Source of the DNA: Bacteroidales bacterium UBA3810
GTDB taxonomy: Bacteria; Bacteroidota; Bacteroidia; Bacteroidales; Paludibacteraceae
DNA: 64,000 nucleotides
Direction: 5' to 3'
Assembly: GCA_002368645.1 (NCBI GenBank)
Contig: DFEE01000006.1
Coordinates: forward strand, 186,001 to 250,000
Part shown: in pieces, positions 17,082 through 25,100 of the stretch
Layout of the letters: the number at the start of each line of letters is the position of its first letter
Position numbering within the stretch: position 1 is the first letter of the stretch
Translations under genes and position numbers: made by a program
The notes under the pieces: generated by a model
Databases searched by the model: none
What the model saw: only the letters and a program-made list of their open reading frames with translations
Told to the model about the DNA's origin: nothing

Positions 17082-18263
17082 TTACAGAGCTACCTTCGGG
17101 TCTATAATCTTGATGATTTTCTTGACAACGGCTTTCTCGGCTTGCACATCTTCGTCCGTCAGGCTGAGGGAGCCGTCAATCAGAAATATACAGTACGCAT
17201 TAGGACGCACATAAGGCGTCTTTTCGTACTCCGTATTGTTCTGCCAGATAGTCCCGTCATAGAACGCCTGTTTGACTGAAACAGGTTGCAGCATCCTGCC
17301 CGTCTCTGCTTTGCGTAAACCGGAGAGCGTGAAGAATACATTATTGTCCCGTTTGTCGCCGGGGAGGGCTTTCAGCCTGGTGCCGTTCGCTTTGTTATAG
17401 GGCGTCCGCAAAGAGTCTTTGGTGAGACCGTCTGCCTTCAAGTCCACTAATCTGTACTGCCCCAAGAATGCCTTGAGCGTCCCTTCTAAGCGGCTCTCCT
17501 CGCCTTCCTGGTCGGTGATGGTCAGTTTGATGCGCTTGCCGCGGTAGTCTTTCGCTACGCGGAAATCCAAGTTGTTGTTAATCAACTTATCGTCTAATAC
17601 CTTTTCGATATCCTTAAACTCATTTTCTTGGATGAGCGCAGGTGCTTCACCGTGCGAGGCATAGCGGAAACAGCTGAATTGTTTCTCTAAATACTCTGCC
17701 ATCTGCTCTTCGCTCAGTTCGTTGTCTATCGCCATTTGGCGGATATCATTGCCCTTGCGCAGCATCGTATAAACCGTCAGCCCGTGGTGGTTCTTGCCGG
17801 ACCCGATAGCGTTTTTGAGACGACGCTCAATCCGTTTGCGGTATGCGTCGGAGGAGAGAACCAACGCCTGCTTATTGTTCTTGGCGACCTGCATGGACGC
17901 GTTGTCAAGTCCGTCGGTCAGCAGAAAAATATAGTAGCGCGTCTCGCGGTCGTACTTGGCGACTTTGCGCCTCACCCATTTGATACGGTCAATGGCGAGG
18001 TCTATAGCGTAATATAGGGTCGTGTTATTACCCCTCGGGATAACGCTGTTGATTGCGCGACTGAAGGTGCGGTTGTCGTTCAATAGGTCAATCGGTTGAC
18101 TCTGGGCTGCCCAGTTCTTGAATATGCCTTTTTTATGGGTATAAGAGGTTTGCGCATCTTCTCCGAAACCGATAATATCGGCTTTGTAGAACTTCTGGTG
18201 CGTAGCGCAGGAACTCAAACCGCATATAATACTGAAGGCTATTAAAAAAAGAGGATTTTTCAT
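17082..18263 (-). CDS. von Willebrand factor A-domain lipoprotein
   Basis: 393 residues from the start at 18263 (MKNPLFLIAFSIICGLSSC), a lipobox. An ATG eight codons upstream would precede the signal and lies on the promoter's leader. Residues about 75-185 resemble a vWA fold: IFLLTDGLDNAS supplies a metal-site-like TDG motif and TTLYYAIDLAID the second strand region. A C-terminal stretch again looks like a vWA start (CIFLIDGSLSLTDED, a DxSxS-like motif), so the domain may be circularly arranged or split. Function is unknown; a surface or periplasmic metal-dependent binding role is likely. It is monocistronic, with its promoter at 18285-18316. Confidence 0.72.
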   Translation of the reverse strand: MKNPLFLIAFSIICGLSSCATHQKFYKADIIGFGEDAQTSYTHKKGIFKNWAAQSQPIDLLNDNRTFSRAINSVIPRGNNTTLYYAIDLAIDRIKWVRRKVAKYDRETRYYIFLLTDGLDNASMQVAKNNKQALVLSSDAYRKRIERRLKNAIGSGKNHHGLTVYTMLRKGNDIRQMAIDNELSEEQMAEYLEKQFSCFRYASHGEAPALIQENEFKDIEKVLDDKLINNNLDFRVAKDYRGKRIKLTITDQEGEESRLEGTLKAFLGQYRLVDLKADGLTKDSLRTPYNKANGTRLKALPGDKRDNNVFFTLSGLRKAETGRMLQPVSVKQAFYDGTIWQNNTEYEKTPYVRPNAYCIFLIDGSLSLTDEDVQAEKAVVKKIIKIIDPKVAL

Positions 18264-18284
18264 ATGCTTTATATATTTTTGCCG

Positions 18285-18316
18285 CAAAAATAGTAAAATA
18301 ATTTTGATTTACCAAA
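18285..18316 (-). promoter_or_regulatory. Promoter for the vWA lipoprotein
   Basis: Minus-strand TTTG (18313-18316), 20 bp, TATTTTTG (18285-18292). It overlaps the divergent RNase H promoter. Confidence 0.75.
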
Positions 18317-18333
18317 TATTTTTCGTAATTTTG
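18303..18333 (+). promoter_or_regulatory. Promoter for the RNase H gene, nearly leaderless
   Basis: TTTG 18303-18306, 19 bp, TAATTTTG 18326-18333. The ATG is at 18342, so the predicted mRNA starts only a few bases before the codon. Confidence 0.72.
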
Positions 18334-18341
18334 CGCCGATT

Positions 18342-18758
18342 ATGAATAAACAACCTATTTTTCCGTCCTTGGCAGTAGATGCGGCATGTTCAGGTAATCC
18401 GGGCGTCATGGAGTTTCGCGGCGTTATTGCAGATACTGGGACTGAGGTGTTTCGGCGTGGGCCTTTTGAGCAGGGGACCAATAATATCGGGGAGTTCCTG
18501 GCGCTCGTTTTGGGGTTGGCATACCTTAAGAAATACAACCTTCCATGGGCGCTTTACACGGACTCGGTGACCGCGTTAGCATGGCTGAGGCAGAAGAAAT
18601 GCAAAACCAAACTCCCTTGGTCTCAGGCTAATCAGGAGCTCTTTCTCATGGTCCGTAAGGCGGAGGAATGGCTCAGAGACAATACCTGGACAACCCCTAT
18701 CTATAAATGGGAGACAAGCCTTTGGGGAGAGATCCCTGCGGATTTCGGGCGAAAATAA
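18342..18758 (+). CDS. RNase H-like ribonuclease HI domain protein
   Basis: 138 residues, a single RNase H fold. Catalytic acidic residues can be placed: Asp in LAVDAACSGNPG (about residue 13), Glu in NNIGEFLALV (about 50), Asp in LYTDSVTAL (about 72), and a C-terminal Asp in PADFGRK (about 135). It should cleave the RNA strand of RNA-DNA hybrids. The DAACSGNPG start, in place of the usual TDGSC, is the form seen in Bacteroidetes single-domain RNases H. There is no leader sequence to speak of and no Shine-Dalgarno. It is followed 128 bp later by gapA with its own promoter. Confidence 0.85.
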   Translation: MNKQPIFPSLAVDAACSGNPGVMEFRGVIADTGTEVFRRGPFEQGTNNIGEFLALVLGLAYLKKYNLPWALYTDSVTALAWLRQKKCKTKLPWSQANQELFLMVRKAEEWLRDNTWTTPIYKWETSLWGEIPADFGRK

Positions 18759-18794
18759 AAAAATAGGTCGTTTGACTTGCAAAATAAAAATAAA

Positions 18795-18826
18795 TTTGCA
18801 TAAGTCTGAAAAAATCCGTACTTTTG
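18795..18826 (+). promoter_or_regulatory. Promoter for gapA
   Basis: TTTG 18795-18798, 20 bp, TACTTTTG 18819-18826. The leader is about 56 nt. Confidence 0.75.
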
Positions 18827-18886
18827 CGCGAATTTTGTGCGATAACACAAACAACATATGTTTAACATTTAAAAATTATCTCTTTT

Positions 18887-19954
18887 ATGACAAAAGTAGC
18901 TATTAACGGTTTTGGCCGTATTGGTCGTCTGGCTTTCCGTCAGATGTTTGAAGCTGAGGGTTACGAGGTAGTTGCTATCAACGACTTGACCAGCCCGAAG
19001 ATGTTGGCTCATCTTCTTAAGTATGACACCGCTCAAGGTGGTTTCGCAGGTCGTTTCGGTGAAGGCAAACACTCTGTTACTTACAAAGATGCTATCCTCG
19101 CAGAGGACGGTAAAACCGTCGTTACTCCGGGCTCAATCACCGTGGACGGCAAGGAGATTACCATCTACGCTAAGCCCAATGCAGCTGAGCTTCCTTGGGG
19201 CGAGCTTGGTATTGATGTAGTTCTCGAGTGCACAGGTTTCTATACCAGCAAGGCTAAAGCTGAGGCACATATCCAAGCCGGTGCTAAGAAAGTCGTTATC
19301 TCTGCTCCTGCAGGCAATGACCTTCCCACTATCGTTTATAACGTTAACCACAAGACCCTGACTCCGGAAGATAAGGTGATCAGTGCTGCTTCTTGCACCA
19401 CCAACTGCTTGGCTCCTATGGCTGCTGCTCTGCACAAATATGCTCCGATCCAAAGCGGTATCATGTCCACCATTCACGCTTACACCGGTGACCAAATGAT
19501 TCTTGATGGTCCTCAACGCAAGGGTGACCTCCGTCGTAGCCGTGCAGGTGCGCAGAACATCGTGCCCAACTCCACCGGCGCTGCTAAAGCTATCGGTTTG
19601 GTAATTCCTGAACTCAACGGTAAACTCATCGGTTCTGCTCAACGCGTTCCGACCCCAACCGGCTCTACCACTATTCTCGTGGCTGTCGTTAAGGGTAAAG
19701 ACATCACCAAAGAGGGTATCAACGCTGCCATGAAGGCTGCCGGCACCGAGTCCTTCGGCTATACTGAGGACGAAATCGTTTCCAGCGATGTAATCGGCAT
19801 GAAGTACGGCTCGCTCTTCGACGCTACCCAAACAATGGTTGCTAAGATTGACGACGATACCTATCAAGTACAAGTTGTTTCTTGGTACGATAACGAGAAC
19901 AGCTACACTTCTCAGATGGTTCGTACTATCAAGTACCTCGCTGAGCTTAAGTAA
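18887..19954 (+). CDS. gapA: Glyceraldehyde-3-phosphate dehydrogenase, type I
   Basis: 355 residues. The N-terminal NAD-binding motif is INGFGRIGRLAF. The active-site signature SAASCTTNCLAP carries the catalytic Cys near residue 170, and WYDNENSY lies near the C-terminus. It is the cytoplasmic glycolytic enzyme that oxidises glyceraldehyde-3-phosphate with NAD and phosphate. The coding sequence uses a narrower, highly expressed codon set (GCT, GGT, AAC, CGT) than its neighbours, which fits abundant expression. The stop is only 2 bp before the next start, so gapA and the acyltransferase are cotranscribed. Confidence 0.98.
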   Translation: MTKVAINGFGRIGRLAFRQMFEAEGYEVVAINDLTSPKMLAHLLKYDTAQGGFAGRFGEGKHSVTYKDAILAEDGKTVVTPGSITVDGKEITIYAKPNAAELPWGELGIDVVLECTGFYTSKAKAEAHIQAGAKKVVISAPAGNDLPTIVYNVNHKTLTPEDKVISAASCTTNCLAPMAAALHKYAPIQSGIMSTIHAYTGDQMILDGPQRKGDLRRSRAGAQNIVPNSTGAAKAIGLVIPELNGKLIGSAQRVPTPTGSTTILVAVVKGKDITKEGINAAMKAAGTESFGYTEDEIVSSDVIGMKYGSLFDATQTMVAKIDDDTYQVQVVSWYDNENSYTSQMVRTIKYLAELK

Positions 19955-19956
19955 GC

Positions 19957-20988
19957 ATGATCCAAGATAAGGATAGATTATATTCTTGTCTGCGCCCGTA
20001 TGTGGACTGGATTTTCCGCCACTCCTTCAGGCGCTTCAAATACATCGGTAGGGAGAACATCCCTACCGATGGTGCTATCATCTTTGCGCCTAACCACGTG
20101 GACGCGCTCTGCGATGCTATGGCGGTGCTTGGCATTGACCACGGGCAGAAGGTCTTTGTGGCGCGAGCAGATATATTCAAAAACCCCAAGGCGGCGAAGT
20201 TCCTTAACTGGCTTAAGATAATGCCCATCAACCGTATGCGCGATGGCCAGGATGCGGTGCTACATAACGATGACACTATCAATAAGGCATTGGCGACGCT
20301 CCATGACCGCGTCCCGTTCTGTATCTTGCCGGAGGGAACACATCACCCCAAACATACGCTTTTGCCGCTACAAAAAGGCATTTTCCGTATCGCTTTGATG
20401 GCGTATCAACAGTTTGGGGCTGAGATGCCGATTTATATTGTGCCCGTTGGTCTTGAGTATGGCGATTATTTCCATCTCTGGGACACACTGATGGTCAATG
20501 TCGGCAAACCCATTTGTGTTAACGACTTTGTCAAGAACTACTATGCCTCTCTTCCTCAAGAAGAGGAACCCTCAGAGGGGCTTGACCCCAAGCTTATCTT
20601 GGCGCTCCGCGAGGAGTTGACCCAACGCATGCGGGCACAGATTCTATGGGTGCCCGATGACGAACACTACGAAGAGAATTGGGCTGCACTCCGGGATAAT
20701 CCCCGTCCGCCCTTTGATGAGTTCAAAAAGAAGAAAGTGCCGGCTTGGCTTAGGATATTGTTCTTGGTGCTGACCTTCCCCATTTTCGTACCGTGTGTTG
20801 CCTTGACATGGCCTTTCTGGGTCGTGTGGCTCATTATCCAACATAATGTAGAGGATCGCGCCTTCCATAACTCCGTACAGTATGGAGTGCAGGTCATCTT
20901 CTATACCCTGACGCTTTGTCTGACGATGCCGTTCTGGCATTTTGTAGAGGAATACCGCTACCAGATCCGCCAACTCCGCAATCGTTAA
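19957..20988 (+). CDS. PlsC-like 1-acylglycerol-3-phosphate acyltransferase family protein
   Basis: 343 residues. The acyltransferase domain occupies about residues 30-220, with block I APNHVDALCDAM and block III LPEGTHHP in place of the common FPEGTRS. The His-to-Asp spacing in block I is five residues rather than the textbook four. Two C-terminal hydrophobic helices (about 262-290 and 305-325) anchor it in the inner membrane. It probably transfers an acyl chain to a glycerol-phosphate lipid precursor. It is coupled to gapA by a 2-bp gap, a pairing not usual elsewhere, perhaps only for strong expression. Confidence 0.83.
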   Translation: MIQDKDRLYSCLRPYVDWIFRHSFRRFKYIGRENIPTDGAIIFAPNHVDALCDAMAVLGIDHGQKVFVARADIFKNPKAAKFLNWLKIMPINRMRDGQDAVLHNDDTINKALATLHDRVPFCILPEGTHHPKHTLLPLQKGIFRIALMAYQQFGAEMPIYIVPVGLEYGDYFHLWDTLMVNVGKPICVNDFVKNYYASLPQEEEPSEGLDPKLILALREELTQRMRAQILWVPDDEHYEENWAALRDNPRPPFDEFKKKKVPAWLRILFLVLTFPIFVPCVALTWPFWVVWLIIQHNVEDRAFHNSVQYGVQVIFYTLTLCLTMPFWHFVEEYRYQIRQLRNR

Positions 20989-21098
20989 TCCTCCGATTCC
21001 GCTGTTTTTATTCCTTCATATTGGTTCCGGGGACCTTTGTCCCCCGTGTTCCTCATATCCCTGCCCCCGGGCTCCTTTGCTTCCTTCTCCTCCTCTGA

Positions 21099-21138
21099 CC
21101 GGCTTCCCGGCATCCCGGTTTCCTGGTATCCCTGCTCC
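21099..21138. repeat. 8-bp period array
   Basis: Five units of 8 bp: CCGGCTTC, CCGGCATC, CCGGTTTC, CTGGTATC, CCTGCTCC. It is related to the CGGTATCC array at 58093-58116. Confidence 0.7.
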
Positions 21139-21153
21139 CCCATAATAAACACA

Positions 21154-21180
21154 AAACTACAACCTCTCTGGTTGTAGTTT
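21154..21180 (-). terminator. Duplicated terminator-like hairpin
   Basis: Arms AAACTACAACC and GGTTGTAGTTT with a 5-nt loop. It nearly duplicates the hairpin at 21302-21330 and lies downstream of the orphan tRNA 3' fragment. Confidence 0.6.
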
Positions 21181-21189
21181 GGAACGGGC

Positions 21190-21224
21190 GTGCCGATACG
21201 CCCGAAGTACCGCGAGTGGGACTT
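21190..21224. repeat. 35-bp direct repeat holding a tRNA-Leu 3' fragment (orphan copy)
   Basis: Identical to 21389-21423 over 35 bp. It includes the last ~17 bp of tRNA-Leu plus the downstream flank, 199 bp from the intact copy. Confidence 0.9.
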
Positions 21225-21301
21225 CCTTCGTAAGTCCCGTCGCACCACTTGCAAATGCCGCATACAAAAAATGTACGTATGGCATTTTCTCCAATAAACA
21301 C

Positions 21302-21330
21302 CAAACTACAACCTTTTCGGTTGTAGTTTG
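21302..21330 (-). terminator. Terminator-like hairpin downstream of tRNA-Leu
   Basis: 12-bp stem CAAACTACAACC/GGTTGTAGTTTG. On the minus strand it is followed by GTGTTTATT, a modest U-rich tail, about 75 bp after the tRNA. Confidence 0.6.
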
Positions 21331-21388
21331 GAGAGGGAGTGTGGCACGAAAGTCCTTCGTTGAGCCTAATAAGGCTCGGGTTGACGAA

Positions 21389-21423
21389 GTGCCGATACGC
21401 CCGAAGTACCGCGAGTGGGACTT
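21389..21423. repeat. 35-bp direct repeat, copy overlapping the intact tRNA-Leu 3' end
   Basis: Same 35 bp as 21190-21224. Here it is continuous with the functional tRNA. Confidence 0.9.
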
Positions 21424-21492
21424 GAACCCACACAGCCATCACTGGCCAAAGGATTTTAAGTCCTTCGTGTCTACCGATTCCACCATCGCGGC
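21407..21492 (-). tRNA. tRNA-Leu (anticodon TAA)
   Basis: 86 nt with a long variable arm as expected for leucine. Acceptor GCCGCGA pairs with TCGCGGT (one G-U), discriminator A. The anticodon loop CTTAAAA holds TAA, and the T arm GGGTTCAAGTCCC is intact. CCA is not encoded. Confidence 0.96.
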
Positions 21493-21640
21493 ATAGACGG
21501 CTGCAAAAGTACAACAAATTTTTGACATGACCAAATTTATTTTCACTTTTTTGCGCTTTATGACACTTTTAGTTACTTTTTATCCCTTCATGTCCCTATG
21601 CGGAACTCTCCTGCCATATCGGTTTCGCTCCCTATCAACT

Positions 21641-21684
21641 ACAAGAGCATTACCAGAGCACTACCAGAGCATTACCGGAGCACT
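21641..21684. repeat. 11-bp period array downstream of the small anchored protein
   Basis: Four consecutive 11-mers: ACAAGAGCATT, ACCAGAGCACT, ACCAGAGCATT, ACCGGAGCACT. Confidence 0.9.
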
Positions 21685-21718
21685 TGTATAGTTCCGTTAT
21701 CTATACCTTCCTGGCACC

Positions 21719-22057
21719 TTACTCGCGCTGCCCCTTGCGGCGGCGGAGCACTACTGCCCCGCCGACAGCCGCAAAAGTGAGTAACGCCCACACAGAGCCG
21801 ATAGGAGAAGTAGTATCCTCAGTATGTCCCGGGTCATCGGTTCCTTCTTTGCTTTTACGCGCATTGGCACCACGAGGAGGTGCATACGTCGTAGAAGCCA
21901 TTGCTTCCGGAGCCTGCGCGCCTACCGGAGTTACCTGTGAGGAGTATGCGCTACCGCTACCTTGCATAGCGGAGGTGGAGTTGAAATCTTGAGCCGCTGC
22001 GGGTACCGAGAACGCCACCAGCGCTCCCAGTACCAATATCTTCATGATGTTTTTCAT
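21719..22057 (-). CDS. Small secreted protein with C-terminal membrane anchor, partner of the giant protein
   Basis: 112 residues from the ATG at 22057 (MKNIMKILVLGALVAFSVPAAAQ, signal peptide). A longer reading from 22096 only adds a non-conserved lead. A Ser/Thr/Ala-rich middle (FNSTSAMQGSGSAYSS) is followed by a C-terminal tripartite tail: the acidic/Pro stretch TDDPGHTEDTTSPIGS, a hydrophobic helix and the basic end RRRKGQRE. Such tails recall sortase- or exosortase-type anchors, but no matching enzyme is in the window. It starts 44 bp after the giant gene's stop in the same direction. Bacteroidales carry similar small proteins with FxSTSxM..SGS motifs; their role is not known to me. Confidence 0.72.
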   Translation of the reverse strand: MKNIMKILVLGALVAFSVPAAAQDFNSTSAMQGSGSAYSSQVTPVGAQAPEAMASTTYAPPRGANARKSKEGTDDPGHTEDTTSPIGSVWALLTFAAVGGAVVLRRRKGQRE

Positions 22058-22101
22058 ATCAGTCATCTGTTTTTCAGTTATCATTCTAATCATCATTGCA
22101 C

Positions 22102-25100
22102 TTATTTAACCCGTTTACCCATAGCGTCATAGATTACTCCGTCGCGCAGGATGTATAGTATTCCGTCACGGACAAACTTATGGGCTTTACCGTCTTTGAT
22201 AGTACCGCCTTCAATGCCTTCAATATCGGTTGCAGAACTGCGCTCAATATTGATTTCCAGTGTGAAGCGGTCCTCAATAGTACCCTTAGGCAGTGCTACA
22301 CTGTAGTCGCCAAGCGACAGGTCTGTGCGGGAACCGTCAAAGTTATCCACGAGCACTACTGTTCCGTCAAAGTCAGACGGCATTGAGAAACTGTAATTAC
22401 CCGCCTTACTTACTTCCACGCCAACCGGAACAATATGGTTGTCAATGGACAATATATTAGCTGCTACATCATAATTGCCGGCTAACGTATAGATATTCAC
22501 CGCTGCGCTATTGGGTGACATATAGACATCCTCATTGAGGGCAAAGGTATCACAGGCATTCTCTTTCAAGTTCACAAAAGCGCGGTTAATCACCTCCTCA
22601 TCATTGTTGAGGACTTGTAACTCTACCTCATACTTTTTGGTGTCTGCAATGCGGCGGGCAGCAACCGATGAAGGAGTACTTCCCGTGAAGGTTACCGTTC
22701 CCGCATACTGCAACATATAGCTATACATCGTTTTGAAGTTGTAGCCGGCTGCACTTGCAATGCTATACCTGTTATTAGCTACATCATAGTCGTAGAAATA
22801 ATAGAACGGACCATAGGAACCTGTTTGGTTTCCGGTATTTTCAGGATAAGTGATAGTTGCAGAACTGGTCACACCGGTTGAATTTTGGAAGATAGGCACA
22901 CCTATCAAGTTCCAGTTGGAGTCGGTGTATTTGTGGTTTAGTGTCCTTGTCTCTACGGTAAATTCTCGATCAATATTACAGGGCAGTGCTGTAACCTCAA
23001 TACCCTTTGTGCTGCTGGCAATCGCACCGACATTGCCGGCAGACGGGAAATAGAGATAGACGGAACTTTCTGCACTCTTATTCTCCCAGATTGCGCCCAA
23101 ATCCCCGTTGAGATAATCATTATCAAAGATTACGCAGTAGCCGACATTGGCTCTCATGACCTCATTTTGTTCCATATCCTTCCAGAATGTGGTAGTACCA
23201 TCACCGCGGAAGAAGCCTCTTGCGGCGCGGTCAGCACCATCGTATTTCTGGATAACATATGCATCGCCATAGCGGGTGTTGAGACCGAATACATCACTTA
23301 TATTGACGTCAAACGGGAAGGAAATCATGTACTTGAGCAACGGACGAGAGTCAGTTGTCCAAGAAGCGACGTGTCCTACCAATTCGTTGTAATCTAACTT
23401 GATAGCCCCATAGACTTTCTTGGTTGTCAACGAACCGCTACCGCTAAATGTAACGCTGGTGGCATCATCTTGCGCATGACGGACAAGTAGCATATCCACA
23501 TCTTCTAACGCATCGCCGATAGGTCCGCCTGGTGTCCATACAGTCATCAAACGATTTGTTTTAAAGTCAAAGACAGCAAGGATATCATATTGATTAGTTC
23601 CATCTCCTCCCATAATCTCCATCCACGAGCTTTCACTACCTATTAAGTAGCGGTCAGCGGTAGACGTTTCTCCATTATAACGAGCTATCAAACTTACCTT
23701 TGCTCCTGGCTTTGCTTGTAACTCAACTTGATATACCCAGTTACCGAGGTCGGAGAACAGCAATTCGTTAGCCTCCAAACTCTGACTCGGGTTGGCTGCA
23801 ATTGCTGTGCCGTTTGCATTAAAAATATGCTCATTTGCTTTACCATGTAGAACCAAGAAACGCGTATTGCCGCTGCCTTGTGCGGATTTGAGGTACGCAC
23901 GGCGCAAAGCATTGGTATTCTCGTTATAAGTAAAGCGTACGTTAGCTGATGCCGGTAGTGTTTTGTTGCCATCGCCACCGATGGTCGCATCACCTACCAA
24001 AATGCCACTGATATTCGGACTATAGTCTGTTGCCACTGCATAAGTTATATCCATAGTGGTGCTCTCAATATAGCGGCAGTAATAGTGACTATATGGCGCT
24101 GACAATGTTTGCGTCAAAGAGTACTCCGACAGTGTCATGATATTGTTCGGACGATACTTGTACATATCCCAACCGCCATCAGAAGCCGCCGTGCGGATGT
24201 AGTAGTTGCCGGTGTATTTGTTCCAATAAGCACCGGTAGCTGCTGCGCTCCCGTCTTGCGTGATAATGAAGTTATATACTCCACTTTCTGAAACAGATGA
24301 AATATCTATCGTTGCATAACTATTGTTCCAAGTAGAAACACCGCTTGCATTAATTCCTGTACATTTAGCAATCTTCAAAGAGCGACTTGATGCATCAGAA
24401 GAAGAGTGGATAAAGACAGAAATGGTATCTAATCCATTTGCTCTGCACTTGATAATCTCCGATTCGTATGTCTTTGCGCCATCTTTAGTGTAACTGTATA
24501 TGACCTTATAGTCATCTTTCTTAAACGGATATTCAACAGATAACTTAACTTCGCCATCACCAAACGTAAAGTTAAATGTGTAGTCACCGGCAACAGTAGT
24601 TTTAATGCCGGCATTTCCTGTCGTACTTGCAGCATCGAACGTCCAATTAGAACAATTGTCGTCAGTCATTGTTCCTGTATTTGAGAACTGTGAACTATAC
24701 GTATTAGAAGTCGCACAATGCTTAAATAACTTGAAGAAATAAGTGGTATTGGCACTTAAACCACGAATTGTATAAGTATAAGTTGTGCCGGATGCAGTTT
24801 CCTTAGCAATATAATGGTCGGCAGCCCAAGCATCCCAACTTCCTTTCAATGAATATCCGGCTTCTACATTATTGTATCGTACCCAATAACCGTTTTTGTA
24901 GCGATAGTTAGTTACATCATCGCCAGACTTATCAACAACTTGGTCTGTACTATAATAAGTTGTTCCCGCCGCACCATTTCCGGCATTTAATGTAAACTTA
25001 TTAGGATCATTAGGAACAGGGACAAACATTGTTGCATCCGAATCAAAGTCACGACGGAACACTGCCTGACCTTTGTTGAAGTTATTATAGTTAACTTGTT

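Larger units (their letters stand above)
20989..21406. other. Gene-free gap of 418 bp built from hairpins and repeats
   Basis: It contains a strong hairpin GGGGAC/GTCCCC at 21029-21044 (possible gapA operon terminator, no T tract), an 8-bp period array at 21099-21138, two near-identical terminator-like hairpins at 21154-21180 and 21302-21330, and a duplicated tRNA-Leu 3' end. Open frames across it on the minus strand run through the tRNA and are not genes. Confidence 0.7.

Noticed and set aside
19133..19873. 246-codon antisense frame inside gapA
   Set aside because: The long frame follows from gapA's biased codon use; no independent support.
21053..21517. 154-codon open frame on the minus strand
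   Set aside because: It runs through the tRNA-Leu gene and both repeat hairpins; the peptide reflects repeated non-coding DNA.
22102..22250. Type IX secretion C-terminal domain on the giant protein
   Set aside because: The tail resembles such signals but lacks the full conserved motif set, so it was not called as a type IX domain.
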